From contig NC_084894.1 of NCBI RefSeq assembly GCF_958979055.1, positions 873,001 to 937,000 of the forward strand: a stretch of DNA of 64,000 nucleotides. Direction: 5' to 3'. Below, one piece after another: positions 10,917 to 20,826 of this stretch (position 1 is the stretch's first letter; each line of letters starts with the position of its first letter). Under the pieces are notes generated by a model, which saw nothing but the letters and a program-made list of their open reading frames with translations, made no database searches and was not told where the DNA came from. This stretch comes from Alnus glutinosa. Lineage: Eukaryota; Streptophyta; Magnoliopsida; Fagales; Betulaceae. The translations under genes were made by a program, and so were the position numbers.

Positions 10917-13677
10917 TTTTCAACTCAAAGGTCAGTGAAGACCTTAACAAGTACCTGCTTTACTTGCCCCTACGTACAATTACCCACTCGTCCTCCAAGC
11001 TAGCTAGCTTCTTGTTTAATTCTGTCTCGGCAACAGGAGATTACCCATTACCCACTCTTCATCTATTAATTAAAGTTATATTTCTTAATTGATCGATGCA
11101 GATGGATTTGATCAACAAAACAATATGCATTGTCACTCTCAAGTTTGGATTGATTATGTGAAGAAACTTCGGAGATGTTGCATGCATGGAGATCGATGTA
11201 GGACTTTCTTGGTGTACGTTTTGGTTGACGTGATATATATATCGACCCTTTGTTAACCTATATATCTCTAATAATATATAACAATTCGCAGATCGATGCA
11301 AGCTTTCGTAGACAAATTAATTTACAGCCCCAATTAACTGCATGTACGCACGTATCTATGGACTAATGTTTAATTTTCTACTTAATTAAAAAGCTTGTGT
11401 TAGAACTTAGAAGTTGATATTAATTAATATTGCATCTTCCTGGAAGGAGCTTAGAAATCGTCCTGATCGATCAGCTTTTTTATTTTGACGTACGTGCCTC
11501 GATCTCGATAACTTGATGCATGCATGCATATATAACATATATACACGTACCCAATAATAAATCATTGCAAATTAAAACAGCGACGTTATCAATATTTTTC
11601 TTTTAAATAAGTGGACTTTAATTAGAAGAGGTAGAGAGAATGATCGAGTGGGATAATTAGTAAATACATGGCTATAGATTTTATTTTTATTTTTGTATAT
11701 ATATGTTTCATTTTCATTTCTTTACATAATTATTACATAATAATAATATCGGATTTTCTTTTTCAAATTTTGTGCTGTCCTTTAAGTATTAATGTTCAAT
11801 ACATAACTACTTAGCTAGCGTCTGTTTTTGGTCAAGGCCTTGTTTGGAAGTACTAGACTCAACTGTTTCTAAGGTATTTAGAACCCATGCAGTTGTTGAT
11901 CTTTTGGGCAGCCGAACCCATTTCTCATTTGGGTTGTTTTTGGACACGGATAATTTGCAGATTTCATTATTTTAAATGAAATAGGCCGGTATTCATTTCA
12001 TGACATAGTTATGATTTAAAGTTGGTAGATCTAATGATGTACATGATTTTTTATATTATTTAAAATTTTTAAAAGACGTATAAATATTATTAACTTCATA
12101 TGTACCGTTAGATGTATAAACTTTACGTTCTAACCATGAAATTGAGAGGATTATATTCCTTTGTTTTTTGCTCTTATAGTTAATCATGCCCTCATTGCTT
12201 TTCACCTATACGTGCATTAATATAAGATAATTGATGCAATAAATACCCAATTCTGTCCCTCGCTATTGCCACCTCTAATTTTCAAAACACAGACATTTCA
12301 GGTACAAGAACATGTACGTACGTGCCTTGTCTATCCATTTATGAGAACAACTTCTTCTTCAAGAGAGTAAGGCTTTTGCTTAAGAGTTAAGACAGACATC
12401 AGATTAATAATACAAACGTTAAAGAGAAAGCAAGAAACGACCACGACCGACATGGAAACATTGGAAAGTGAAATGGGAAAAGCTTGATTATTTGGAGTTG
12501 ATCGTCGCTTGCATGTGTGCCTGCACCAATCACGTTTACAAGTAATAATGGCCAGCACGAAAGATTAGATGATTGAAGAAACAACGTACGATCTTAACAT
12601 TATTAAATAAGGAAGTTTCCAAGAGAAGAAAAGCACAAATAAAGCTCAAATAGTTATGGAAATAATCCCCCATATATTCGTCCTCAAACCAGTGTCCAAA
12701 ACCTAGTTAATTAAAAAGAGTATGATGTACAAAAAAATGTATATGCAATCAAGATATTTTATAAAAAGATGGATGTGAAGCTTGCTTATCTCAGGCAATT
12801 TGGACAAATGGAGCCCATTTGCCCCCACTAGTTTAGCATAGATGGCCCCAACAACTTAATTCCTATCTGTAAAATGCACAAATTGCATGCAATTTAGACA
12901 CCATCAAGCTTATTTTAAGTTGATATATATCTTTAAGATATAGAGAGGCCTTGATTCGTTGAGCTGATGAGGTAGCTAGGTCTCACCAAAAGATCGAGTG
13001 AGGAAAATAAACCATGCATTGAGATTGGTTTAATCAAATGTTATTCTAAGAGAAGTGTGTATGTAAAAAACACACAGGTTCCCATGTTAAGGGAATTTAA
13101 AATATCATATATAACTCTTATTTTCCACCTAAATTATGAGGTTGCCATCGGTTAATTACATTAATGCGTTAAATTACTACTTATTTCAAAGTTTAAGTTG
13201 ATAGAAAATGATAAATTTAATCATAAACACATATAATATTTAATTGAAATGAGAAGCGAATGACGAGGCAATATTCGAACTAAGAACTTTTGCTCTGATC
13301 GATACCATGCACGTTAAACTATAACTTATCCCAAAAGCCTAAATAGATAGAAAGTAGCAAATTTAATAATTTAATCAATATTTTAATCATGTTTATGATA
13401 AAATTTAAATTTAAGTGATTGTGCTTCTAAAGTGTAATTAAGTTGGGTTTTAATATTCCTACCGTACCATTAAGTTAATTTCTCCGTTTTTCATTATAAT
13501 ATTCAACTTAATTTAAAATTTAAGTGCTTATTATTAAACTGCATGTCTAATGATTACATTTTTTTTTTATCACGCGATAAATATGTGAAAATTAAGGTTA
13601 AATATGACTAAAATGTAGAAATTTTTAATAGTACAACTAATCGTATAGATTAGGAGGTTGATTACTCTAATTAAAAA
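10045..13677. other. Intergenic AT-rich DNA without recognisable genes
   Basis: The stretch next to 10,044 is the 5' flank of the DUF716 gene. Beyond it are a long (CT)n tract and AT-rich DNA with palindromic 4-6 bp words (GATCGAT, TGCATGCATGCA around 11,510-11,530). Around 13,160-13,420 are degraded fragments resembling the interspersed repeat at 25,765. The short open frames look random. Confidence 0.55.
10841..10912. repeat. (CT)n microsatellite, about 36 units
   Basis: An uninterrupted CT dinucleotide run of 72 bp. Read on the minus strand it is a GA repeat about 800 bp upstream of the DUF716 start codon at 10,044. Confidence 0.97.
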
Positions 13678-14214
13678 ATGGGAAAAATATAATTTAGCCT
13701 CCCAAATTATACCATTTTTTCAGATGGCCCTCCAAACTATCAAAGCTTGTACTCTGGCTCCCCAAACTACCAAAACTTTTAAAAAATGCTCATTTTGGCG
13801 AAATATCCCAATAAAACCCCTACCACGTGTCATTTTTAAATTAAAAAATTTAAAATTTAAAATTTTTTAAAAACATAAATTCAAAAAAAATATTTTTTAT
13901 TTTTAAAAAAATATTGTGATCGACCGAATGATGTACTGCTTTTTTCTAGCATCATCGTTGGGCATGATGCACGCATATAGCTTAGCGAACTCGTCCCCTC
14001 CCTTTTCAAAATAAATATAAGAAATAAAATTTTAGTTTTTTTTTTAAAAAATTCAATAAAAAAAATAAGAAATAAAATTTTAGTTTATTTATTTATTATT
14101 TTTTAATTGAAAAATGACACGTGACAGGGGTATTATGGGAATAATTCATCAAAATAGACATTTTTCAAAGGTTTTGGTAGTTTGGGAGCCAGAATACAAG
14201 CCTTGGTAATTTTG

Positions 14215-14252
<38 letters not shown>

Positions 14253-14283
14253 AATTTGGGAAGCTAAATTATATTTTTTTCCT
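13678..14283. mobile_element. Foldback element with arms of about 130-190 bp
   Basis: The left arm contains AATTTAGCCTCCCAAATT, TGGCTCCCCAAACTACCAAA and ACCACGTGTCATTTTTAA. The right arm (about 14,095-14,283) carries the reverse complement, for example TGACACGTGACAGGGGTATT and TTTTGGTAGTTTGGGAGCCA. The interior has no coding capacity. This is a MITE-type inverted-repeat element. The poly(A) run at 14,221-14,247 lies in the right arm. Confidence 0.82.
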
Positions 14284-14911
14284 TAAAAATTTAAAGGGGA
14301 TATGACAAATGCCTTTATAGTTCAGAGTTGAAAGATACAATATTAATGTAGTTAGAAATCTTTTAAAGTAGCCAAGCCAGCCTAAGTGACCGATGATGCT
14401 TAATTTTCTTGTTTTGGATGAATTGACAGTTACAGATCGATCTGATTAATTATTTTAGTGACTTGGAGATAACTTCTTAATTAATCTGCCATATTCGTAT
14501 CCATCTCTTAGTCTTCTTCTTCTTCTTTTGTTTAATGTTTCTTGCATGTGAATATTAGATCCAAAAATAAATCTTAAATTTAGCTATATATTACGTACGT
14601 ACATATTGTTGGGATTTGTTAGCAGCTTAGCTTGTAAGCTCAATTAATCTTATTAAGAATATAAATACACATCTTTGTATTAATGAATAGTCAATTTATT
14701 CTTACTTTTTATTTTAGTTGTAATTAAATTTGTTTTAGGATGAAAATCAAATAGGATCATAAATTCTGATTGCCAGCCAAGTCATATAAGGTATCGGTCG
14801 GGATTGGTTGCAATTTGTTGAGGCCCTATATAATAAGATAGAGCTCTAATAAGACTCGGGCAACCTTAAGTGTAAGTCCCATTTACTTGGACAAATGGAG
14901 CCCATTGAAAC

Positions 14912-15197
14912 CACTACAACCCAAAAAAAAAAAAAAAAAAAAAGGATTTAGTGTCGTTAATACAAACGGCACTAAATAACATTGTCGCTAAACTTAGTGT
15001 TAGCGTCGCTTATTGTTTAAACGATACTATCTAGAAGGTGTCATTTGAATAATGATGGCGTTAATTAACGTCGTTTGAACAATAAACCGTGTTGTTTTTA
15101 AAGCAACACTATTTAAACAGCGTTAAATGAGTAGTGCCGTTTTTTATTCCAAAAACACTACTATTCAAACGACACTAACAACCGTTTTGTTAGAGTG
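14912..15197. mobile_element. CACTA-like non-autonomous element, 286 bp
   Basis: The element begins CACTACAAC and its other end reads CACTCTAAC on the opposite strand. The same three bases, AAC, flank it on both sides (14,909-14,911 and 15,198-15,200); 3-bp target duplications are the CACTA (En/Spm) hallmark. The interior holds repeated subterminal motifs of the type TTAGTGTCGTT and AACGACACTAA in both orientations, as expected for transposase binding sites. There is no coding capacity. Confidence 0.8.
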
Positions 15198-15456
15198 AAC
15201 CCTCTCTTAATTAATTGCTCGAATTGATTGCAATTTCAACAGCCAACTATATTAAATTCCAGCCGTCCTATAAGATTAAGGTATACCCCTTTGTAGGGGT
15301 AACTTTTTCTTTAAGTGCATGTGAACGTTAGAGCAAATTATTCTTATAAAATAACTAATTCATTTCCGGGGTCTATTATGCATACCAACTGTGCACATAA
15401 AACAATCATATTATAGAATTATTCTGTTCCAATGCCAGAAGCAATTTTTAAATAAT

Positions 15457-15602
15457 CCAGTAATAAAGTAACCCACAGGCATGAATCACATTGGCGCAAA
15501 AATTCAGTAATAAAGCAAGCCACAGGCATGAATCACATTGGCGCTTGGCGCAAAAATTCAGTAATAAAGCAAGCCACAGGCATGAATCACATTGGCGCTT
15601 GC
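15457..15602. repeat. Three-copy minisatellite, unit about 45-53 bp
   Basis: The core AATAAAGCAAGCCACAGGCA followed by TGAATCACATTGGCGC occurs three times. The first copy has slightly diverged bases (GTAACC for GCAAGCC). It directly precedes the (AT)n run at 15,615. Non-coding. Confidence 0.88.
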
Positions 15603-15613
15603 TTCAGAGAGAG

Positions 15614-15614
<1 letters not shown>

Positions 15615-15663
<49 letters not shown>
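15615..15663. repeat. (TA)n microsatellite
   Basis: About 49 bp of pure TA dinucleotides after the minisatellite and just before the dimeric MITE. Confidence 0.97.
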
Positions 15664-15667
<4 letters not shown>

Positions 15668-15675
15668 AACCTTCT

Positions 15676-16640
15676 AAGAGTATTCTTAGTAGCCTCATCA
15701 AATTTTACTCAGCTAAAAATTATTTTTCTCTATTCTGGTGAGCCACGTTTTTAAAATTCTCTCAGCATCCTCACAATTTTAAATATTTATTATTACTATT
15801 CTATTTAAATAATATTTTTCATATTTTTTATTTTTTCTCTATTTAATCTTTTTACAAAGAATCCTTTATGTCCATGAAATAAGGACATTATCGTGTGAGA
15901 AAGATAGGGGAGATGAGAGAAGAAAATGAGAGAAAAAAAGGAAAAAAGTGTACTGATCATGTGAAAGAGAAAGATGAAAAAAAATTTGATGAGTGAGTTG
16001 GTGAGGGAAAATGCCTCATCTAATTTGGTTAGTAATTTCAGTCATCAAATTTTTTTGGTTAAAATGATGAGGCTGTTGGGAGTGATTTTTCAGTGTTTTT
16101 ATCAAATTGGCTCACCAAAATAGCTAAAAAAACTATTTTGATGAGGCTATTAGGAATGCTCTTAGAAGCCTCATCAAATTTTACTCACCAAAGTAGTTAA
16201 AAATCACTTTTCTCTATTCTGGTGAGCCACGTTTTTAAAATTCTCCCAGCAGCCTCACCATTTTAACTATTTATTATCACTATTCCATTTAAATAATATT
16301 TCTTTTCATATTTTTTATTTTTTTCTCTATTTAATCTTTTTTACAAAGAATCCTTCATGTCCATGAAATAAGGACATTATCGTATGAGAGAGATGGGGGA
16401 GATGAGAGAAGAAAATAAGAGAAAAAAGGAAAAAAGTGTACTGATCATGTGAGAGAGAAAGATGAAAAAAATGTGGTGAGTAAGTTGGTGAAGGAAAATG
16501 CATCATCTAATTTGGTTAGTAATTTCAGTCATCAAATTTGTTTGGTTAAAATGGTGAGGCTGTTGAGAGTGATTTTTCAGCGTTTTTATCAAATTGGCAC
16601 ACCAAAATAGCTAAAAAACTATTTTGGTGAGGCTACTAAA
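15676..16640. mobile_element. Head-to-tail dimer of a ~480-bp MITE (CCTCATCAAA family)
   Basis: Two tandem copies, roughly 15,676-16,165 and 16,150-16,640, each start near TTAGTAGCCTCATCAAATTT and end with the inverse, CTATTTTGATGAGGCTAT. Each shares the interior GGTGAGCCACGTTTTTAAAA, TCCATGAAATAAGGACATTA and GTACTGATCATGTGA. The inverted end sequences overlap at the central junction. A third copy of the same family lies at about 37,921-38,400. There is no coding capacity. Confidence 0.85.
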
Positions 16641-16983
16641 TCTTAACACAGTTGTTCAATTCTTAACAAAAAGTTGAATTGATACATTAACTTAACTTGC
16701 TAGAGATGAGTTAGAAAAGGAAAAATATTGTCATCAATTTGTTATTGCTTTAGATTGCACTACGATTTTGGGTTAGCAAAACGGGTTTGCGGATTGACCC
16801 GTTTACAACCTGTGGAGACCAGCAACCTGTTTAAGCTATACTTAAACACGATCCGTTTATGTTAAAGGATCGGGGCTCCAACGACACATGGCAATTTCAC
16901 AGGTCACCCGACACGACCCGTAAAACCTGTTTAGCATAATAGGTCGTATCAAGTCGACACAACCTGTTTGACCCGCTTCGTCA

Positions 16984-17460
16984 TTTGTTGTAGCCTTCCG
17001 TCTTCTCGAGCACTTTCTCAACTTTCATAACTAGTGTCTTAAACTTCACCTAGACCTTCACATCCTTCTTGGTCATTCCAGGCATGTCGAACCTCATCTT
17101 GTACTCTGTCTCACCCTCTTTGATGTCCCACGGTGTTCTTCCGCTGCTGTACCCTGCCCCTCTGCTCGGCAACAGTGAGGGCCACCCATCGGAGTAGGCA
17201 AATGGGTCCTCCATCATCCTATCCATTGCGTCAATCATCTGCTAAACCGCCCTTGCAATTGGAAATCGGTCCCACAACCCTGCACAGTGGCAAACATAAT
17301 ACAACAGACAAACAAAGAGAAAAAGAAAAAAAAAAAGAAAAAGAAAAAAGATTGATGGACCTCTACAAATGGTCAAGATTGTCTCTGTTTTCCTCAGCTG
17401 CCGTGACCTTGATGTTGTTCTGGCTCAGAACTCTAACAATTGGTTTGAAAGAATCGAATT
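16984..17460 (-). pseudogene. Chloroplast-type small heat-shock protein (HSP20) pseudogene
   Basis: The minus strand encodes QNNIKVTAAEENRDNLDHL, then after a gap GLWDRFPIARAV, a stop codon, and QMIDAMDRMMEDPFAY through TPWDIKEGETEYKMRFDMPG to KKDVKV, followed by another stop. The order NLDHL, WDRFP, the Met-rich QM..MDRMMED helix, then PWDIKE and RFDMPG is that of organellar (HSP21/HSP26-like) small heat-shock proteins. The TAG replaces an expected Gln (CAG), and the stop after KKDVKV falls where the family often has Trp or Ser. Most of the alpha-crystallin domain is missing. It is a dead fragment, interrupted or bordered by the hairpin element at 17,463-17,656. Confidence 0.82.
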
Positions 17461-17462
17461 AA

Positions 17463-17656
17463 GATCCCCTCAAATTCTTTGCCCGAATTTGATACAATTC
17501 GGGCAGGTAGTTGTGAGTGAGCATTTATGAGACCCACCTGACCAAATAAAAGTTGGGCTGCCCAACTGCTTATCCGGTCAGGTGAATCTCATAAATGCTT
17601 ACTCACAACAACCTGCCCGAATTGTATCAAATTCGGGCAAAGAATTTGAGGGGATC
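17463..17656. mobile_element. 194-bp hairpin MITE in the heat-shock pseudogene
   Basis: Nearly perfect inverted repeats start GATCCCCTCAAATTCTTTGC and continue through CGAATTTGATACAATTCGGG; the arms are about 80 bp. The loop contains AAAGTTGGGCTGCCCAACT. The arms differ at only a few positions, suggesting a young insertion. It belongs to the same family as the elements at about 32,612-32,860 and 55,180-55,290. Confidence 0.85.
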
Positions 17657-18033
17657 CTGATCCTTGAAAGAGTGAGGAAGCGTCGAACATAGAGGCTTTG
17701 AAGAGTTACTGGTTTTCCCACATGGGAGAGGCAGAGAGACACACAAGTTTGAGACAGCTGCTTAAGACATTTCTTAAGTTTCTAGGACGACAGCCTGAAA
17801 GGGATTGTGTTTAAGGTGTTTTATTAGATCCCTAGACACACCAAACAATTGTTGTCAACAGGAAACGTGGGACTTCTTCTCTCCCTGATATCAAGACGTG
17901 TCAAACGGGAGGAAGAAGAAGGGGCGGTGTTGTGGCTGAAGGAAAAAGAAAAGAAGTTAGGGACTTAAGGTTTTGTTTTTGTGTTTTCGGCTAATCCCTC
18001 TAACCTAATAATCCCATTTCCTTTTTTTTTTTT

Positions 18034-18036
18034 TAA

Positions 18037-18074
<38 letters not shown>

Positions 18075-18101
18075 AGAAGAAGAAGAAGAAGAAGAAGAAA
18101 A
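18034..18101. repeat. Poly(A) followed by (AAG)n tract
   Basis: A long A-run is followed by nine or so AAG/GAA triplets ending near 18,101, inside the right half of the GGGTCG-rich repeat region. Confidence 0.9.
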
Positions 18102-18245
18102 AGTAATCATGTCTGGCGGGTCACCCGTGACACGACCCGCCAGACCGAGCTAAACGGGTCGACCTGTTTATGACCCAAATCCGTTAATTTCGTGTCATGT
18201 TCGTATCGAGTTGTCGGGTCGTATCAAAATTACCAGCCCTAACAA

Positions 18246-19869
18246 TATCCATGCATCCACTGTATATAATGGCTATGTGCCTTATGCCATATTTTCTAAT
18301 ACTCCCCACCCGCTTTGGCTGAAGAGACACAATTTGTTAGCATATATTCTCACCATCAAAGGTGGTAATGGTTCAGTGGTTTAAAAAAAATTCTTAAATA
18401 GTTAAACACGTATTAGGGTGAGAGTTCAAGTCTTGAAATAAGAATTCTCAATCCTATGTTCAGTCAAAATTAAAAGAGCGTCTGTAATTTTTATTGTTAG
18501 ACTTGCACATCTTGTGCTACTCCTAGCGGACCGCTTGGATAGAATAACTACATTGATCTTTTTACCTGCCTTTTTCGAATAAAAAAAACGAAACAAAACA
18601 AAATTTCCGATCGGCAATTAAAAGGGATAGAAAATGTGTAGTGCGACAAGCTGACAGACATACAGTCTATCAAGCCTACAAAAGGTTTTGAAGGTTCTCG
18701 TGGATTAAAATAAAGAATGTAACAAATAGTGACATCTGCAAATAATTCAAGAACTTTAGGGTGCACCAAATCTTGTTCCCTATCTTTTTTCAGCATCATA
18801 TTTCCCTTGGAAATCTTTTAATATGATAAATATATAGGTCAGATTTATGCTTGTTATGGCTTACATAAATTATTTCTTATCTCACGTGGACGTCGAGCTC
18901 GCTCGCTTTGTATGATAATTTTTTTTTTTTTTTGGATCCTTTTGCTATTTTTTTTTTTATAAAAAAAACAAAAACATTAACAAACGCTCCAAAACACAAA
19001 ACAATACAAAATGTTTGAAATTACTTCCACTTTTATATATTTCACCCAAAATACGTTTTTTTTAAAAAAACAATAAAAAATAAAAATATTAACAAACAGA
19101 ATCAGCAGACCCATCATCAAGATTTACACGCTATTGTTACTTTTTTTTAATTGGGTTTGGATGTTACAATAGAAAAAGGTCATTTTCGAAGTACAGATTG
19201 CTTTGAATATCCATCTTGTTGGAGTGCAAGGCACGGGGCCACCACAATCATAATAAGGACACATATTGGTGTAGTTTGTGAATTGTGACTGTACAAGGAT
19301 GTTACCTTAAAGGAACATCCGATATACATTCTTAGACCACTTCAAATCCTTTGTACCAAATAACTTAGTAGAGATAACTTAGTTAATGGAGTAAAATATA
19401 TTGGTCTTTGAAGGATTTGGCTTCGGAAATACGTGTTTCAATCTTATTAGCCTAAATGAAGCGTGGCCGAAGCTGAATCTTTTATTATTATTTTTTTTTC
19501 AAATCATGGTTTAAAATATAAACAACTTAACTAAGGGTGCCAAAATCTATGAAATCATGAAGAATTCAATAAACCACAAGCAAATTACATTATATCAAAA
19601 CAAAAGTGAAGATTTTACACAAGTTGGTGGTTTGAAGATACTATGAACAATTCCTCTTATCTCCTTTTACTTTCTCTATACACACAATCACTAAAGGCCA
19701 TCAATGCAAACCAAACAATTAGACACCGTTTTCCCTCTACCCCACATGCACTTTCCCCCCTAAACTAAAGTTTAATCCAGAAAATTCGTGCTGGATTAAT
19801 TAATTAAATAAAGTGCGATCCCACCAACCTAACGCTTTTGTACACTTTTCTTTTCTTTATTTTCCTCAT
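18246..19869. other. Intergenic AT-rich DNA; 3' flank of DUF716 copy 2
   Basis: I see homopolymer T/A runs (about 18,920-18,968 and 19,050-19,085) and no gene. Short frames here have no recognisable domain. Confidence 0.55.
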
Positions 19870-20826
19870 CTACCTTTCCATGTCAATGGATGAAAAGGCC
19901 TTTCCCATTTGAATAAAGCTCTTTGGATTGCCAAATTTGCTCAAATTGCTCTTCTTTTGGGACTCAACATCATCAGGATCTTCTTCTTCTTGCTGATCAT
20001 CTTCTTCTTTTGTCAACGGAACATACTCATCCTTTTCGCCATAAGCCTTATCCAACACCAAATACAAGCACACTGCAAAAATGGTGACTGCAATCAAGAA
20101 CCAGCTGAACTGAATGTTTACCAACGATTTGGCGCGATGAAGAGATTCGTCGTCGGAGCACTTTACCACTTGGTGACCCTCTTCATGGTTCATGAAGCAG
20201 CCTTTAGGAATCAATCCCGGCGTCCAAAGGACGAAACCCATGACAATAAGCCAGAGGCCCTGGAATAATATGCTGACAGACCTTACAAAGCTGACCAAGA
20301 AGCTCTTGGGGAGAGAAATTCCCATTAGAGTGGTGGCTAAAGAAACAAAAACAACAATTTGTAGAAGCAAGTGGTATTGGCCTTCCGGGCCCATGTGGTC
20401 GGCTGAGTGAAGGTGAAAAAGAAAAAGCTGCTGGAAAAAGGCTACGGCACCGAGCAATTGGGTTAGCCCATGTTGAACTCTGGCGCCGATTTTGTCAAGA
20501 ACAATGGCAAAAGCGGCGTAGACCAAGAAAGTCATTGAGATGGAGGAGTGCTCGAAGTTGTGGAGATGGTTGGAGGGGATGGTTCCATCAGGGTCAAGCG
20601 GCTGGTGCCGGTCCGGGCCGATGAAGAGCTCCATGGCTATGGAGGCAGAGCATCCTGCCATGATCAAGAAGAGCTCCAAGTACTTGAATCTTGAGGTGGG
20701 AAACCACGGGGGAGAGGTATAAGAATTTGGGTACCGAGCATGGAGCTTGATGTGGTTGAAGAGGTGCCATAAGCCAATGAAAAAGAAGCCAAAGCCTGGC
20801 GCAACATGACCCACCAAAGTCCCCAT
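19870..20826 (-). CDS. DUF716/TMEM45-family multi-pass membrane protein, copy 2
   Basis: Single-exon frame of 318 residues starting MGTLVGHVAPGFGFFFIGLW. It has the same arrangement of about seven hydrophobic segments and the same motifs as copy 1: WHLFNHIKLHAR, PDRHQPLDPDGTIP, NFEHSSISMTF and LFLFHLHSADHMGPEGQYHL. It differs in a deletion around residue 115 (LDKIGARVQHG against LDRHHRIVTKAQYG) and a longer acidic tail ending SSIDMER. It lies about 9.8 kb from copy 1 in the same orientation, so the pair is a tandem duplication later separated by transposon insertions. The start is the only ATG in good context at the head of the conserved region. Function in plants is not established. Confidence 0.9.
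   Translation of the reverse strand: MGTLVGHVAPGFGFFFIGLWHLFNHIKLHARYPNSYTSPPWFPTSRFKYLELFLIMAGCSASIAMELFIGPDRHQPLDPDGTIPSNHLHNFEHSSISMTFLVYAAFAIVLDKIGARVQHGLTQLLGAVAFFQQLFLFHLHSADHMGPEGQYHLLLQIVVFVSLATTLMGISLPKSFLVSFVRSVSILFQGLWLIVMGFVLWTPGLIPKGCFMNHEEGHQVVKCSDDESLHRAKSLVNIQFSWFLIAVTIFAVCLYLVLDKAYGEKDEYVPLTKEEDDQQEEEDPDDVESQKKSNLSKFGNPKSFIQMGKAFSSIDMER

Larger units (their letters stand above)
16790..18245. repeat. GGGTCG-rich repeat ends flanking a heat-shock pseudogene
   Basis: On the left, about 16,790-16,980 is rich in ACGGGTTT, TGACCCGTTT and ACACGACCCG words. On the right, about 18,110-18,245 carries GGCGGGTCACCCGTGACACG, then CTCGATACGAACATGACACG on the opposite strand, ending in TTACCAGCCCTAAC. 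This matches a common plant interspersed repeat whose end begins TAGGGCTGG. The two blocks look like degraded, roughly inverted ends of one element. No target duplication is visible. Confidence 0.5.

Noticed and set aside
15457-15602. Regularly spaced repeats suggestive of a CRISPR array
   Set aside because: There are only three copies, near-contiguous, without unique spacers, in a plant nuclear context. It is a minisatellite.
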